Of a stretch of 64,000 nucleotides of DNA, positions 37,234 to 48,200 are shown in pieces. The translations under genes and the position numbers were made by a program. Below the pieces are notes generated by a model, which was given only the letters and a program-made list of their open reading frames with translations, searched no databases and was not told where the DNA came from. The DNA is from Flavobacterium weaverense (lineage in GTDB: Bacteria > Bacteroidota > Bacteroidia > Flavobacteriales > Flavobacteriaceae), in NCBI RefSeq assembly GCF_003688495.1, contig NZ_REFH01000009.1:310001-374000 (forward strand), in the 5' to 3' direction. How positions within the stretch are numbered: position 1 is the first letter of the stretch; each line of letters opens with the position of its first letter.

Positions 37234-38007
37234 ATGATAGCAACGGAAATTGCAAATTATACTAAAGAGGAACGTAAGAATTATATTTTAAAATTAATAA
37301 ATCTACACACTCGCGTTAGCTTTGACGCACTTGCTGTTCAACTTTTTGTATCTGAAGACACTATCAGACGAGATATTAATGAACTTGAATCAGATTCTTT
37401 AGTGATTAAAGTAAAGGGAGGAGCTATGACTAAATCATACCACCACTCCTCTTCATCTGAAACTTATGCTAATGAACACAAGCAAATAATTGCTAGAAAA
37501 ACCATAAGTCTTGTAAAAGATGGTATGATTTTACTAATTGGCGGCGGAACAACAATTCGCGAATTTATCAAAATGATTCCTGATGAATTAAACCTTACCA
37601 TTTTTACCGTAAATGTCTTATCAGCTGTTGAGTTATTAGACAAACCTAATATCAAAACTATTATGATAGGTGGTTATATTTCTCCCTATAGCCAAATGAC
37701 AATCAGTGGAGACGTCTATGCCCAACTTGCTCATATCAAAGCGGATCTATTAATCTTAGGAACGAATGCTTTAGATATCGACGGTGGATTTTCTGATTCA
37801 GATTGGGAAACAGTGCAAGTAAAAAAAGCAATGTTACAAGCTTCCACAAAAAGTGCTATCCTTACTATTTCAGAAAAACTAAATACAATTCAAAAAATGA
37901 AAATAGCCAACTTATCCGAAGTTGATTACGTCGTCACCGAAGTTGATATCACTCACGAAAAACTGCAATCCTATTTAAAAGCAGTTCCAAGTTTAACCTT
38001 CATTTAA
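37234..38007 (+). CDS. DeoR/GlpR-family transcriptional regulator
   Basis: A 257-residue repressor-type regulator. The N-terminal winged helix has VSFDALAVQLFVSEDTIRRDINELE and GGAM. The C-terminal sugar-phosphate sensing domain has LIGGGTTIREF, TIFTVNVLSAVELL and ILGTNALDIDGGFSDSD. DeoR regulators usually respond to a phosphorylated sugar. Its position between the hexosaminidase and the operon makes both likely targets. Its stop codon shares TTAA (38004-38007) with the stop of the convergent M19 gene. Confidence 0.95.
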   Translation: MIATEIANYTKEERKNYILKLINLHTRVSFDALAVQLFVSEDTIRRDINELESDSLVIKVKGGAMTKSYHHSSSSETYANEHKQIIARKTISLVKDGMILLIGGGTTIREFIKMIPDELNLTIFTVNVLSAVELLDKPNIKTIMIGGYISPYSQMTISGDVYAQLAHIKADLLILGTNALDIDGGFSDSDWETVQVKKAMLQASTKSAILTISEKLNTIQKMKIANLSEVDYVVTEVDITHEKLQSYLKAVPSLTFI

Positions 38008-39074
38008 TCCCAATGTTTCATCAGAAAGTCAATCCAGTTTTGATGAAATATTTTCTTTAAATCCACTTCTGAATAGCCATTATTTCTAAAAATCATAACT
38101 AGTTTCTGTAAATCAGCAATTGTATTTAAATCGTATGGAGTTTGCTCGGTACCGAAAGCGCCATCGAGATCTGAACCAATACCTATATGATTAGCATTTC
38201 CTGCCAACTGGCAAATGTGGTCCATATGCTTAAAAGCGACTTCTAAATTACATTGCATTCCTAGCGGTGTAGATTCCCCTCTTACCCAATTAGGAACCAT
38301 CATCCACGCATCCAATGCACCACCAATAACTGAACCTTTAGCAATTAATCTTTTTATTTGCTCATCATCATACTGCCGATTGTGATTTACTAGCGCTCTG
38401 CAATTGTTGTGGCTCGCCCAGATAGGTCCATTAAAAACATCCATAGCTTGCCAAAAAGCATCATCACACAAATGAGTGGCGTCCAAAATGATATTTAAGC
38501 GTTCCATTTCTTTTAATAGTTCAATTCCGTTCTGCTTCATTCTACCAGTTGAATCGGTTCCATTTGCATAACGACCTGGACCATAATGTGCCGGTCCTAT
38601 CGCTCTCAAACCATCATTATACGCTCTTTCTAAATAAGAAATATCAACGATAGAATCTGCTCCTTCTAAGCTTAAAATATAGCCAATTGCTTTTTTATCA
38701 TTAGGCTTATCATCATTCCACAAAGTAAGATGTTCTTGCAAAGTTTTCTTGTTCGTTATTTGCTTCATTTCGCCCAAGGCTTCCATTTCTCTGTACCAAG
38801 CCAGTTGGCCTTGCGTTTGAGCCCAAGCTTGCTGCGGCGAATTCCAACCTGGAATTAAAGTACCTGGTTTTACGAAACGCGCAATTTGGGTAGCAACAAC
38901 AATTCCTATATTTCCTTTGCGCAAGTCTGGCAAAGAGACAGTGGCTCTCTCGCGATCTGGTTTATCCGTCATTCCTTTTTCTAAAAGTCGTAAGGTTTCA
39001 ACGTTCAATCTTATATCTCTATTCCATTCCATAGCATTCATGCTAAGATCAAGATGGGCATCTATAATAAACAT
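38004..39074 (-). CDS. M19 membrane-dipeptidase-family amidohydrolase
   Basis: A 356-residue metal-dependent hydrolase of the renal dipeptidase family. Possible metal ligands: His7 and Asp9 in IIDAHLDLS, Glu in LSLEGADS, His in DATHLCDD and ASHNNCRA, and Asp in GIGSDLDGAFG. No signal peptide is seen, so it acts in the cytoplasm despite the family name. The family cleaves dipeptides with D-residues and related amides. In this operon a role as N-deacetylase of an N-acylated aminosugar acid is plausible, by inference. It is the last gene of the eight-gene run. Confidence 0.9.
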   Translation of the reverse strand: MFIIDAHLDLSMNAMEWNRDIRLNVETLRLLEKGMTDKPDRERATVSLPDLRKGNIGIVVATQIARFVKPGTLIPGWNSPQQAWAQTQGQLAWYREMEALGEMKQITNKKTLQEHLTLWNDDKPNDKKAIGYILSLEGADSIVDISYLERAYNDGLRAIGPAHYGPGRYANGTDSTGRMKQNGIELLKEMERLNIILDATHLCDDAFWQAMDVFNGPIWASHNNCRALVNHNRQYDDEQIKRLIAKGSVIGGALDAWMMVPNWVRGESTPLGMQCNLEVAFKHMDHICQLAGNANHIGIGSDLDGAFGTEQTPYDLNTIADLQKLVMIFRNNGYSEVDLKKIFHQNWIDFLMKHWD

Positions 39075-39085
39075 ACCGATTTTAT

Positions 39086-40201
39086 TTAAAAATTAATTTT
39101 TCTTTTTCGAGCTTCGATAGACCATTGCCCATTAATATAACTTTCCTCATTTACAATTTGCGCAGTATCATACAAATTACATGTTGGACAAATGTGATAC
39201 GGCAAAGTATACATAATGTCACCAATTGCATACGTATTTTGTCCCGTATTTTCTAGAACTAAATGCTCCTCTGAATGCGATATAGGAATTAAACTTTTAT
39301 CATTAAGAATTAAAATTCTCTTGTCTAATGCATTTTCAGAAGCTACGGCTTTATAGCCAAGATCTATACATAATGTTTTAGCTGTTGGTTTTGATATTAC
39401 TGTTGCAACAACTACCGCTGCTGGAACAAATTGTTGCTCTGGGAGTTGCAATTGATAATTGGTATCCCAAAAAACAAATGTTCCAGGACTGCATTCTACA
39501 TTATTAATCTGTGAGTAAAATGGAAAGGTATTAGAGCCGCCAGCGACAATTTTGAGCTTACGAGCCATATTTTTTTCTAAATTTTTCACTTTTTCATTAA
39601 TCGGATGAAATATTTCCGCTGCTTTTTCAGTACGCTCCCTAACGGTCCCTTTTATATGACCGTCGTAGATATGAACACCTAAAAAGCTAATGTTAGGAAA
39701 TGCTACTATTTTCAAAACTAAGGTTTCCCAATCCTCTTTATAATCAAAACCTGTTCGATCCATTCCAGTGTTGAGATCGACGTAAAGGTTCAAAATAAGA
39801 TTATTTTTTACTGCTAGATTAGATAATTGTTCTGCGATATCTGATGAATCGACTACAGTTGAAAAAACACTTTCAGGATAATTTTGAATCAATTGTATCC
39901 ATCTATTTTGTTTTTCTCCCGTTAGCTGATAAGCCAAAAGAATATCATCCATATTATGAATTGCCGATAATTCAGCTTCTGCAATTGTAGCGCACTTTAC
40001 TTTCTTTATCCCTACATTTTTGAATAAATTCAGGACTTCGCCCATCTTATGCGTTTTCACATGGGGACGCAACTTATCTACATCTTGAGCAACCCCTAAA
40101 AGTAAAGTAGCAATATTGTCCAAAACCCTATTTTTATATACTGCTAAAAACGGAGTATCTACTGAAATTCTTGATTCTATCTCCCACCAATTATTTTTCA
40201 T
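39086..40201 (-). CDS. D-threonine aldolase / D-serine dehydratase family PLP enzyme
   Basis: A fold-type III PLP enzyme of 371 residues. The PLP-binding Lys49 lies in RPHVKTHK. A C-terminal metal site of the form H-x-C is in PYHICPTCNLYD, as in D-serine dehydratase and D-threonine aldolase. I recall D-glucosaminate dehydratase of pseudomonads as being related to this family. Next to a KDPG aldolase and a sugar kinase, dehydration of D-glucosaminate to 2-keto-3-deoxygluconate plus ammonia makes more sense than cleavage of D-threonine. The specificity cannot be settled from sequence alone. Confidence 0.88.
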   Translation of the reverse strand: MKNNWWEIESRISVDTPFLAVYKNRVLDNIATLLLGVAQDVDKLRPHVKTHKMGEVLNLFKNVGIKKVKCATIAEAELSAIHNMDDILLAYQLTGEKQNRWIQLIQNYPESVFSTVVDSSDIAEQLSNLAVKNNLILNLYVDLNTGMDRTGFDYKEDWETLVLKIVAFPNISFLGVHIYDGHIKGTVRERTEKAAEIFHPINEKVKNLEKNMARKLKIVAGGSNTFPFYSQINNVECSPGTFVFWDTNYQLQLPEQQFVPAAVVVATVISKPTAKTLCIDLGYKAVASENALDKRILILNDKSLIPISHSEEHLVLENTGQNTYAIGDIMYTLPYHICPTCNLYDTAQIVNEESYINGQWSIEARKRKINF

Positions 40202-40207
40202 ACTCTT

Positions 40208-40855
40208 TTAATTTCGTGCTTCTTCAATAACGGCAATCAAATTTTTAAATTTAGACAAAGCAGTGTCATACGTTAAAGTCACTAATTCTTTTTTCGAAAA
40301 CAAATGTGAACCTACACCAACACAAATGACACCCGCTGAAAACCATTTTCTCAAATTTTCTAAGTCTAAAGTGACGCCTCCTGTTGGCATTAACTTCAAA
40401 TTTGGAAACGGCGCGCGAATCGCCTTTACATAACTTGCACCACCAATCTCATCAGCTGGAAAAAGCTTGACAATATCAGCACCTAATTTATTTGCGTTCA
40501 ATACCTCATTCAACGTTGCTGCGCCAGGAATCCAATATACTTTATTTTCAATACAATATGCTCCAATATCAGAATCTGTATGCGGACAAACAATACAATC
40601 TGCTCCTAGAGAATGATATAATTTTGCTTGCTCCACAGACAATATTGAACCGACGCATATTTTAATATCCAATTTATTTTCTTGCTTAAAGGCGATCATC
40701 TCTTCGAAAACTCTTTTTGAGTCTTCAGATCTTGCGGCATACTCAATCGCTTTTATCCCAGAGTCGGCTGCAGCTTGCAAAACAATTTTAGCAATGTGAC
40801 TATCGATTTGGGTGATTAGCGGCAAAACGCCCTGTCTTTTTAATATTTCGTACAT
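40208..40855 (-). CDS. eda: KDPG/KHG aldolase
   Basis: Cleaves 2-keto-3-deoxy-6-phosphogluconate to pyruvate and glyceraldehyde 3-phosphate, and can act on 4-hydroxy-2-oxoglutarate. The Schiff-base Lys130 is in ADIVKLFPADE. Other family segments are AIEYAARSEDS, VGSILSVEQA and LMPTGGVTLDLEN. The 215-residue length is standard. It lies 6 bp before the PLP enzyme and 12 bp after the kinase, in the same operon. Confidence 0.95.
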   Translation of the reverse strand: MYEILKRQGVLPLITQIDSHIAKIVLQAAADSGIKAIEYAARSEDSKRVFEEMIAFKQENKLDIKICVGSILSVEQAKLYHSLGADCIVCPHTDSDIGAYCIENKVYWIPGAATLNEVLNANKLGADIVKLFPADEIGGASYVKAIRAPFPNLKLMPTGGVTLDLENLRKWFSAGVICVGVGSHLFSKKELVTLTYDTALSKFKNLIAVIEEARN

Positions 40856-40867
40856 TTTTTTCTTTTA

Positions 40868-41876
40868 TTATCTCCCTATTCTATTACTGACTCCTTCTTT
40901 CAAAAAATGCTTAACCTCGTCGATTCCCGTAATAGCAAAATCTCCAGGCACACTTTGCTTTATGACTCCACAAGCCGTTGCCCATTCTATAATTTCTTGT
41001 GGTTCCAGATTATTCATTAGACCGTAAAGTAAACCAGCAGTAAAAGCATCTCCAGAACCTATTTGATCCGTAACCAAATGTATTTGATGTTGCTGTGATT
41101 CATACATGACATTATCATTCATCAACATGGCTGAGTAAATATGGGTCAGACCTTCTGATTTTCTAAAACTCATCGCTAAAGTTTCTAAGTGCGGCATGTG
41201 TTTTTTTAATTCTAAATAGGCTTTTTCAAATCGCAGGCTGTCTTTTTCTTTTTTATCGGTTTTAATACCAAAATAGATTTCTACATCATCTAAATCAGCT
41301 ACTATAATTCTACTAAACTGCAGTAATTCTGGCATAATTTCAGACGGTTTTTTTCCATACTGCCATAATTTACTTCGATAATTAAAGTCAGAAGAAATTA
41401 CTAGTCCTTTTTGATGCGCTAACAAAATACCCTGTTTACAAACTTCTGCAGCTTTCTGAGAAATAGCAGGACTAATTCCAGACCAATGAAAATGAGTTGC
41501 TTGTTCGAATGCTTTCTGCCAATTAACATCTTCTTTTTGTATTGTCGAGAAAGAAGAATTACTTCGATCGTAAATTACTTGCGTTTGTCTAATTTGATTT
41601 CCGTTTTCGACAAAATACAAACCCATTCGCTCTCCGCCAAAACTACAATTAGAAACATTTACGTTGTATTTTTTTAATTCATTTACTGCTAATGTGGCCA
41701 AATCATTAGCTGGAATTCTAGTTAAAAATTCAGTTTCAACTCCAAGCTGAGATAGTAATACACACATTTGCTTCAGCTCCACCTATCTGAACTCTAAAAT
41801 CATTAGTCTGTGAAAATCGGAAACCATTTGTAGTGCTCATTCGGAGTAATAATTCTCCTATGGTTAGCAATTTCAT
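40868..41876 (-). pseudogene. kdgK: PfkB-family 2-keto-3-deoxygluconate kinase, frameshifted
   Basis: Should phosphorylate 2-keto-3-deoxygluconate to KDPG. The first 37 codons from the ATG at 41874-41876 (MKLLTIGELLLRMSTT ... QIGGAEANVC) are in one frame. The rest, from LLSQLGVETEFLTR to the catalytic motif QIGSGDAFTAGLLYGL and the stop at 40868, is in another. The break lies at a CACACA run (41761-41766). One more CA/GT unit would restore GGAEANVCVLLSQLG, the normal PfkB sequence. Everything else is intact, so this is a recent mutation, a slippage site or a sequence error. An ATG at 41891 is an alternative start. Confidence 0.88.
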
Positions 41877-41901
41877 TTTATTTTCAACCATTTTTGATCT
41901 T

Positions 41902-42369
41902 TTAAAACAATTCGAATAATGCCTCAACCTCAACAGGAATATTGTCTGGAAGCGAACCCATCCCTACGGCGCTTCTTACTCCTATACCGTTTTCTGTTCC
42001 CCAAACTTCAGCAAATAATTCGCTGCAACCATTGATAATGTACGGATGCTGCAAAAATTCAGAATTGCAGTTCACCATTCCAAAAACCTTTACAACTCTT
42101 TTCACTGCGTTTAGACTTCCAAAATTGGTTACAATAGTTGAGAGAATTGTTAAACCAACTTGTCTAGCTGCTAATTTTCCTTCATCTGAATCCAAATCGT
42201 CCCCAATTCTTCCAATTATTAATGACTTATCATCCCGTACTGGTCCGTGACCAGAGACATATAAATATTTGCCATCAACAAGAAAAGGCTTGTAAATCCC
42301 AAGAGGTTTTGGCGCGGGCGGTAAGGTTAATGATAACGATTCAAATTTTTCTTGTGGTGATAAATTCAT
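41902..42369 (-). CDS. RidA-family protein
   Basis: A 155-residue member of the YjgF/YER057c/UK114 family, longer type. RidA proteins hydrolyse reactive enamine or imine intermediates released by PLP-dependent dehydratases. Segments seen are YLYVSGHGPVRDD, the LAARQVGLTILSTI helix and GVRSAVGMGSLPDNIPVEVEALFE. The conserved Arg is present in IGVRSAVG. Its place in an operon with a PLP dehydratase-like enzyme fits this chemistry well. Confidence 0.92.
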   Translation of the reverse strand: MNLSPQEKFESLSLTLPPAPKPLGIYKPFLVDGKYLYVSGHGPVRDDKSLIIGRIGDDLDSDEGKLAARQVGLTILSTIVTNFGSLNAVKRVVKVFGMVNCNSEFLQHPYIINGCSELFAEVWGTENGIGVRSAVGMGSLPDNIPVEVEALFELF

Positions 42370-42373
42370 GCTA

Positions 42374-43696
42374 TTAATGTATAAAAATGTTTAAAATAAA
42401 GACAAAAACAATACCTAGTATTGATACAAATGATTCCATCAGCGTCCATGACTTAAAAGTGTCTTTTAGACTGACATTAAAATATTCTTTGAACATCCAA
42501 AAGCCAGGATCGTTTACATGCGAGCACATTAAACTTCCAGCTCCTATGGAAAGAACTAACAAATTAGGATCTACAGAATGATTGCCTAACAGCGGTAATA
42601 AAACACTAGCAGTCATAAGTCCAGCAGCGGTTGCTGAGCCAATACTTACTCTAACAATTGCCGTAATAAGCCAAGCTAACAAATAAGGATGGATATTTAC
42701 TTGCAGAAAATAATCTACAATATCTTGACTAACTCCGCTTACCATCATGACTTCTTTTAAGCTTCCTGCTCCACCAATAATTAATAAAATCAGCGCAATT
42801 TCCTTAATAGCAGATCCATAATCCTCCATGATGCTTTTCATGTTTTTACCGAGCTTTAATCCTAAAGTGTACGTACATAAAATCAAGGAAATTAGCATTG
42901 CAATTACAGGATCACCAATGATTTCACATGCAACTTTTACATCTTGATTTTTAATTATAAAAGGAATTATGGAAGTTGCACTTAAAAGAAATACAGGAAA
43001 CAAGGATGACAAAATACTCACAATAAAACTTGGTTGCTGGTCTGCTGATACAGAAGTTTCACTAAATGAAAATGCGGATTCTCCTGGCAAAGATTTTATA
43101 TTTTTCAAAAAATTGGAGAAAAACAATCCTGCAATCAAGATAGTAGGAATCGAAATAATAAGTCCATAAATTAAAACTAAACCTAAGTCGGCATCAAGCA
43201 TTTTAGTCAAAGCCATAGGAGAAGGATGCGGTGGCAAAAATCCATGCGCCACTGATAGAGAAGCTAACATGGGAATTGCGATATACACTCTAGGCAATTT
43301 GAATTGATGGGCAACTGAAAAAATCAACGGAACTAAAAGCACAAATCCCACGCTATAAAATAATGGAATACCTACTATAAATCCGGTAATCATTAATCCT
43401 GTTCGCACATATTTTTTGCCAGTCTTTTTCATTATCGAATTGGCGATAACTGTCGCAGCTCCAGAGGTAGAAGTCAATTTACCGATACAGGCTCCTAAAA
43501 CAATGATCAAAGTGACGGCACCCAGCATATCTCCCATTCCTTTTTGAACAGTTTGGGTGATTGTCATTACTGGCAGGCCTAAAAGTAGACCTGCTAATAA
43601 TGATGTAACTATAAAAGCTATAAACGGATTTATTTTAAAGCTTGTGATTAGCAAAACCAAAAAAAGAATACATCCAATAAGAATTACAATGCTCAT
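42374..43696 (-). CDS. GntP-family gluconate-type permease
   Basis: A 440-residue secondary transporter with about twelve hydrophobic helices. Family features include GMGDMLGAVTLIIVLGACIGKL, AHGFLPPHPSPMALT and CSHVNDPGFWMFKEYFN near the C-terminus. GntP permeases import gluconate and related sugar acids with protons. In this operon the cargo is probably an aminosugar acid such as D-glucosaminate or its N-acetyl form. It lies 10 bp after susD and 4 bp before ridA. Confidence 0.95.
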   Translation of the reverse strand: MSIVILIGCILFLVLLITSFKINPFIAFIVTSLLAGLLLGLPVMTITQTVQKGMGDMLGAVTLIIVLGACIGKLTSTSGAATVIANSIMKKTGKKYVRTGLMITGFIVGIPLFYSVGFVLLVPLIFSVAHQFKLPRVYIAIPMLASLSVAHGFLPPHPSPMALTKMLDADLGLVLIYGLIISIPTILIAGLFFSNFLKNIKSLPGESAFSFSETSVSADQQPSFIVSILSSLFPVFLLSATSIIPFIIKNQDVKVACEIIGDPVIAMLISLILCTYTLGLKLGKNMKSIMEDYGSAIKEIALILLIIGGAGSLKEVMMVSGVSQDIVDYFLQVNIHPYLLAWLITAIVRVSIGSATAAGLMTASVLLPLLGNHSVDPNLLVLSIGAGSLMCSHVNDPGFWMFKEYFNVSLKDTFKSWTLMESFVSILGIVFVFILNIFIH

Positions 43697-43706
43697 ATTT
43701 TATATT

Positions 43707-45233
43707 TTATTTGTCCCACCACATTTTGGTTGTAAACGTATCTGCACCTTGACGCGCTACTGCATCAGTATAACTTTTTGTGTTAACTGCAGCCTCCGTA
43801 GAAGGATATTTTAATCTTCTTGGTATCACTCCATTCGTAACATTTCCAGGAAAATTTACTGGTGTTAAAATAGGATATCCAGTTCTCCTCCAGTTTGCGT
43901 ATACTTCTTGCTCATCTATGAATAGAGCAATCCAAACTTGAGTATGAATTTGATTCATTTTGGCATCAAAACTTCCCGCAACATTGTACGGATTAGCAAG
44001 TAAATATGGAGTTGCATTATTTATAGCGTGACTAGAACCATAAATCCCTGCATTTAAGAACGAAGCTTTTACTGCATTCTCAAATAAGTTTTTATCTGTA
44101 TCACCTGTAAACCATCCCCTTGCTGCCGCTTCTGCCATATATAAATGAGTTTCAGCATTACTAAGGATTACTAACGGTGCATCCAAACGGAATACTGTTT
44201 GTTGATTTGGTTCCGAATAAGTTCCTTGATCTGCTGCTGACGGAGCATTTTTTAATCCATTAGGAAAACCTTTTTGAATAGCAGGACTATTATCCTGATT
44301 TGTACCAACCCAAACACCGGAGTAAACGCTAATTCTTGGATCTGAAGTTGCTTTTAGAACATCAATGAACGTTTTAGCTAGCTTTCCTCCCTCAGTATTC
44401 TTCTGTCCAAATGAATTCGCAGAAAAATCATTTATTCTGCTATCTAAGGCAGCTGGGTTTTTATTAAAATCTTTGGGTCCGTTTGTATATTTCAAAAGTG
44501 CATTATCGTCACCGTTAAGAATTACTCCTCCTGCAATTGCTTTTTGCACCCAAGCTTTAGACAATGCCGGATCCACCTTTGACAAACGCAATCCTAAACG
44601 CAACATTAAAGAATAAGAAAACTTTTTCCATTTAGTGACATCACCTTGGTAAATTAAATCAGCGCTCCCAAGACTAGGTTTAGCAGGGTCTAATGCTAGA
44701 GCCGCTTCATCTAACTCTTTTAATAAATCCTTATAAATGCTCTCTTGACTATCATATTTTGGTGTGAACACTAAATCAGTTGAGCCTTTCGAAGCATCAA
44801 AATAGGGAACATCACCATACAAATCCGTTATTCTATGAAAAATATACGCTTTCCAAATCCTTGCTATTGTAAACTTATTGCTATCCTCAGGTTTTACACT
44901 AAAAAGTCTCGCAGCCATTGCCACTTCATTAACGGCAGTCACGTAAGTTAAATTAAAATAAGGATTATAATAAACTGAATTGTCTAAATACTTGTCTCCC
45001 ACTCCCGAAGCCTCTTTATAAGTAGCATAATGCTGTACTAGACCTCCACACTCCAACACAGAAGTGTAAAAATAATTATTATTGAATGCATCTAATTGCG
45101 ATGAACTAAATAAAAAATTAGGATTAGCATTCTCCACAGTATTTGGGTTTGTGTTAATCTCCTCAAAATCTTTTGTACAAGAGGTCATGCTTAGCACAAA
45201 AACACTTGTAATATATAAAATTGTTCTTTTCAT
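43707..45233 (-). CDS. SusD/RagB-like outer membrane lipoprotein
   Basis: A surface glycan- or peptide-binding lipoprotein that forms the lid of the SusC transporter. The signal MKRTILYITSVFVLSMTSC ends in Cys19. The SusD-type-2 pattern is visible: NPNTVENANPNFLFSSSQ, WKAYIFHRITDLYGDVPYFDA and the C-terminal EVYANWRRTGYPILTP. At 508 residues it is full length. It follows susC by 37 bp. The ligand cannot be read from sequence, but the operon suggests an aminosugar-containing oligomer. Confidence 0.95.
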   Translation of the reverse strand: MKRTILYITSVFVLSMTSCTKDFEEINTNPNTVENANPNFLFSSSQLDAFNNNYFYTSVLECGGLVQHYATYKEASGVGDKYLDNSVYYNPYFNLTYVTAVNEVAMAARLFSVKPEDSNKFTIARIWKAYIFHRITDLYGDVPYFDASKGSTDLVFTPKYDSQESIYKDLLKELDEAALALDPAKPSLGSADLIYQGDVTKWKKFSYSLMLRLGLRLSKVDPALSKAWVQKAIAGGVILNGDDNALLKYTNGPKDFNKNPAALDSRINDFSANSFGQKNTEGGKLAKTFIDVLKATSDPRISVYSGVWVGTNQDNSPAIQKGFPNGLKNAPSAADQGTYSEPNQQTVFRLDAPLVILSNAETHLYMAEAAARGWFTGDTDKNLFENAVKASFLNAGIYGSSHAINNATPYLLANPYNVAGSFDAKMNQIHTQVWIALFIDEQEVYANWRRTGYPILTPVNFPGNVTNGVIPRRLKYPSTEAAVNTKSYTDAVARQGADTFTTKMWWDK

Positions 45234-45270
45234 TTTTTTAAAATTTTAAATCTATTTTTTCTTAATTCAA

Positions 45271-48200
45271 TTACAACTTAACACTTAGGTTTAAACCATA
45301 ACTCCTGGTTCTTGGTACGCCAAATTGTTCTACACCTTGCGCATTTCCTGCACTAAATACAGACTCAGGGTCAATACCAGGCGTTTTCTTATATAAAATG
45401 AATAAATTTCTTGCTACGAATGAAACAGTAATCGAATTAACTTTAGACAAAAATGAAATTTTCTCTAATGGCAGTTGATATCCTAAAATAACTTGTCTCA
45501 ACTTTACAAAGCTAGCATCGTAAACAAATTCAGAAGAAATATTTCTAAAACCGTCGTAGTACGTTCTTAAGTCAGCTGGAGCGATTGTCATATTTACTGG
45601 GTTTCCACTTCTATCAACCCCTGAAATTGGCAATCCTGATTCTCTTCCATCAAGAGTAAGTTTTGTCAATCCCATACGTGTTCCGTAAAGATTTGTTCCT
45701 GAATATAAACTTCCTCCAAATTTTCCATCTATAAGAAAACTAAAATTGAAATTTTTATATTTAAAATCATTGTTGAAACCTATTCCCACTGGGTGTACAC
45801 CCTCTCCCAATTTCTCTAAAGGACCTTGAACAAGTGTTGCTGAACCTCCTGAGACATTATACACTTTATTACCGCTAGCATCTAGTAAAGGCTTGTATCC
45901 TTTTATAATACTGTAAGGACCTCCGACATCACTGGTAATTGTAACATAACCATTAACAGAACTAGCCATTGTAAGCGATTCTACATCTTCAGCAAGTGAT
46001 TCCACGACATTTTTATTATAAGAACCGTTAATGCTGGTTTCCCAAGAAAAATTGTCCGTACGAATTGCTTTAGCGCTTAATAAAAGTTCGATACCTTTAT
46101 TTCTCATTTTACCGATGTTTAACAAAGCAGAATTAAAACCAGATGCTGGAGATATCGTAGATTCAACAATATCATTAGTTGTTGCTCTATTGTACCAAGC
46201 AAAATCTAAGTATAATTTATTATTGAAAAAAGATAGGTCTGTACCAATTTCAATAGTAGTTGAGGTTAATGGACTTAAACCTGAATTTGCTACTCTAGTT
46301 CCCGTTAAACCTTGTAATTGTTGACCAATATGACCTCCTTGTCTAACAGAATACGAGTTATTTAAAACATAAGGTTCTGGTGTTGCTCCACCTACTTGAG
46401 CCCATGAACTTCTTAATTTTGCGAATGAAATCCATGACGGCATTGGTACTATTTCTGAAAGAATAATACTTGTCCCTACAGATGGATAAAATATAGTATT
46501 GTTCTCTGGAGATAGAGTCGAAAACCAGTCTTGGCGACCCGTTAATGACAAATATACCAAGTTTTTATAGTCTAGATCTAAAGCACCATAAACTGAATTT
46601 GTTTTTGTTTTTCCATAAGGATAACTGTAGTTCAAAGTGGAAAAATTAGAAAGAGAATAAAAGTCAGGAAGTGTCATACCAGAGCCATTTACTGCCTCTT
46701 CGTCCCTAAGATTTGTCTTAGAATTTAATCCCACAATTGCATTCAATGAAATATCTTTATAAATATCCTTTTTATTGTAGTTTAAAGAAAGTTCAGAATT
46801 ACGATTTATCAAATTCACTTTGTTACTTTGAACGTAACCAATAGGATTATTCAACGTAGTTAAGGGTAAATAACCAAAGAATTTATAGTTAGTCAAATCT
46901 TGTCCTACCCTACCTTGCAAAAATAATTCTGGAGTTACATTAACTTTCAAATTTAACATACTTATAAAGCGGTCTTTAGTGTCGTAATTTTTTATTTTAT
47001 TAACAACAAAAAGTGGATTAGAAGCAATAGGAACTGGATTCCATGGCATCTCTATTCCGTTTTCATCATAACCATTACCTAAACTTCTTATATCAACCGT
47101 ATTTGCAATCATATATGTTCCCCAGTTCGGATTCGACTCGGCGTCAGATACCGTTGGTCTATTATTTGATTGCTCATTATTATATTGTACTACGGCATCA
47201 AGGTGCAACCAACTCGTTAAATTTAATTCAGAAGCTAGATTTATGGTCTTTCTATTAAATTCAGAGTTAGGAACAATACTTTTATTTTCCATATTTGAAA
47301 AGGATAATCTTCCGGTTGCAATTTCGCTTCCTCCAGTAAGAGCTAGCGTATTTGTAAAAGTTTCTCCCATTCTATAAAAGTTCTTTATGTTATTTCGTTG
47401 TGCAACATAAGGTCTTTTCACTCCATCAAATTGAATCACATCGCTTCCGTCAATTTTAGCACCCCAAGACCAGCGACCAGTAGCAAGAGCTTCTGCTTCA
47501 GTAACGGGTTTCATACCTAGCTGTCCTTGTCCATATTCATACTGCCAATCTGGTTTTATGGAAGGTGTTTCAACAGTATAATTTGAGTTGTACTCCACTC
47601 CTATTCCTTTTTGTGCAGTTCCTGTTTTAGTTCGAATCAATATCACACCATTAGCAGCCATAGATCCATAAAGCGCAGCAGCAGTTCCTCCTTTTAAGAT
47701 TGTTATGCTCTTAATATCATCTGGATTAATTCCTGAAATACCATCGCCTCTATCCACGTTCATTCGCTCTCCATTACCTATCATTGGAAGATTTAATTGC
47801 GTATTGTCTAATGGCAAATCATTCACCACATACATGGGCTGGTTATTTCCGTTTAATGAACCGTTACCTCTAATAACAACACGGCTTGATCCATTTGCAC
47901 CCGTGGAAGTGCTAGTGGCATTTACACCAGCAATTTTTCCAACTAAAGCATTAGCGATACTTACCTCTTTTGACTTTGCGAAATCTGTTCCTTTTAGCTC
48001 TGTAACCGAATTTGTAACTGCCTTGGTTGATTTTTTTACACCTAATGCTGTTATGATAACTTGGTTAAGCATGTTTTCTGCTTCGATTAAAGAAACCACC
48101 AAATCCTTTTCATTAGCTGAAATATTGACTTCTTTATTGTCAAATCCCATATAGCTAACTATTAAAGTCGATTTATCCTGCGGTAATTTCAGCGTAAAAA

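Noticed and set aside
39086..40201. Calling the PLP enzyme a D-threonine aldolase outright
   Set aside because: Family membership is clear but specificity is not; the neighbours favour a dehydratase of an aminosugar acid.
40868..41782. The longer kinase frame as a complete gene from a GTG at 41782
   Set aside because: The first residues would not match any kinase, while the missing nucleotide-binding N-terminus is present in the next frame.
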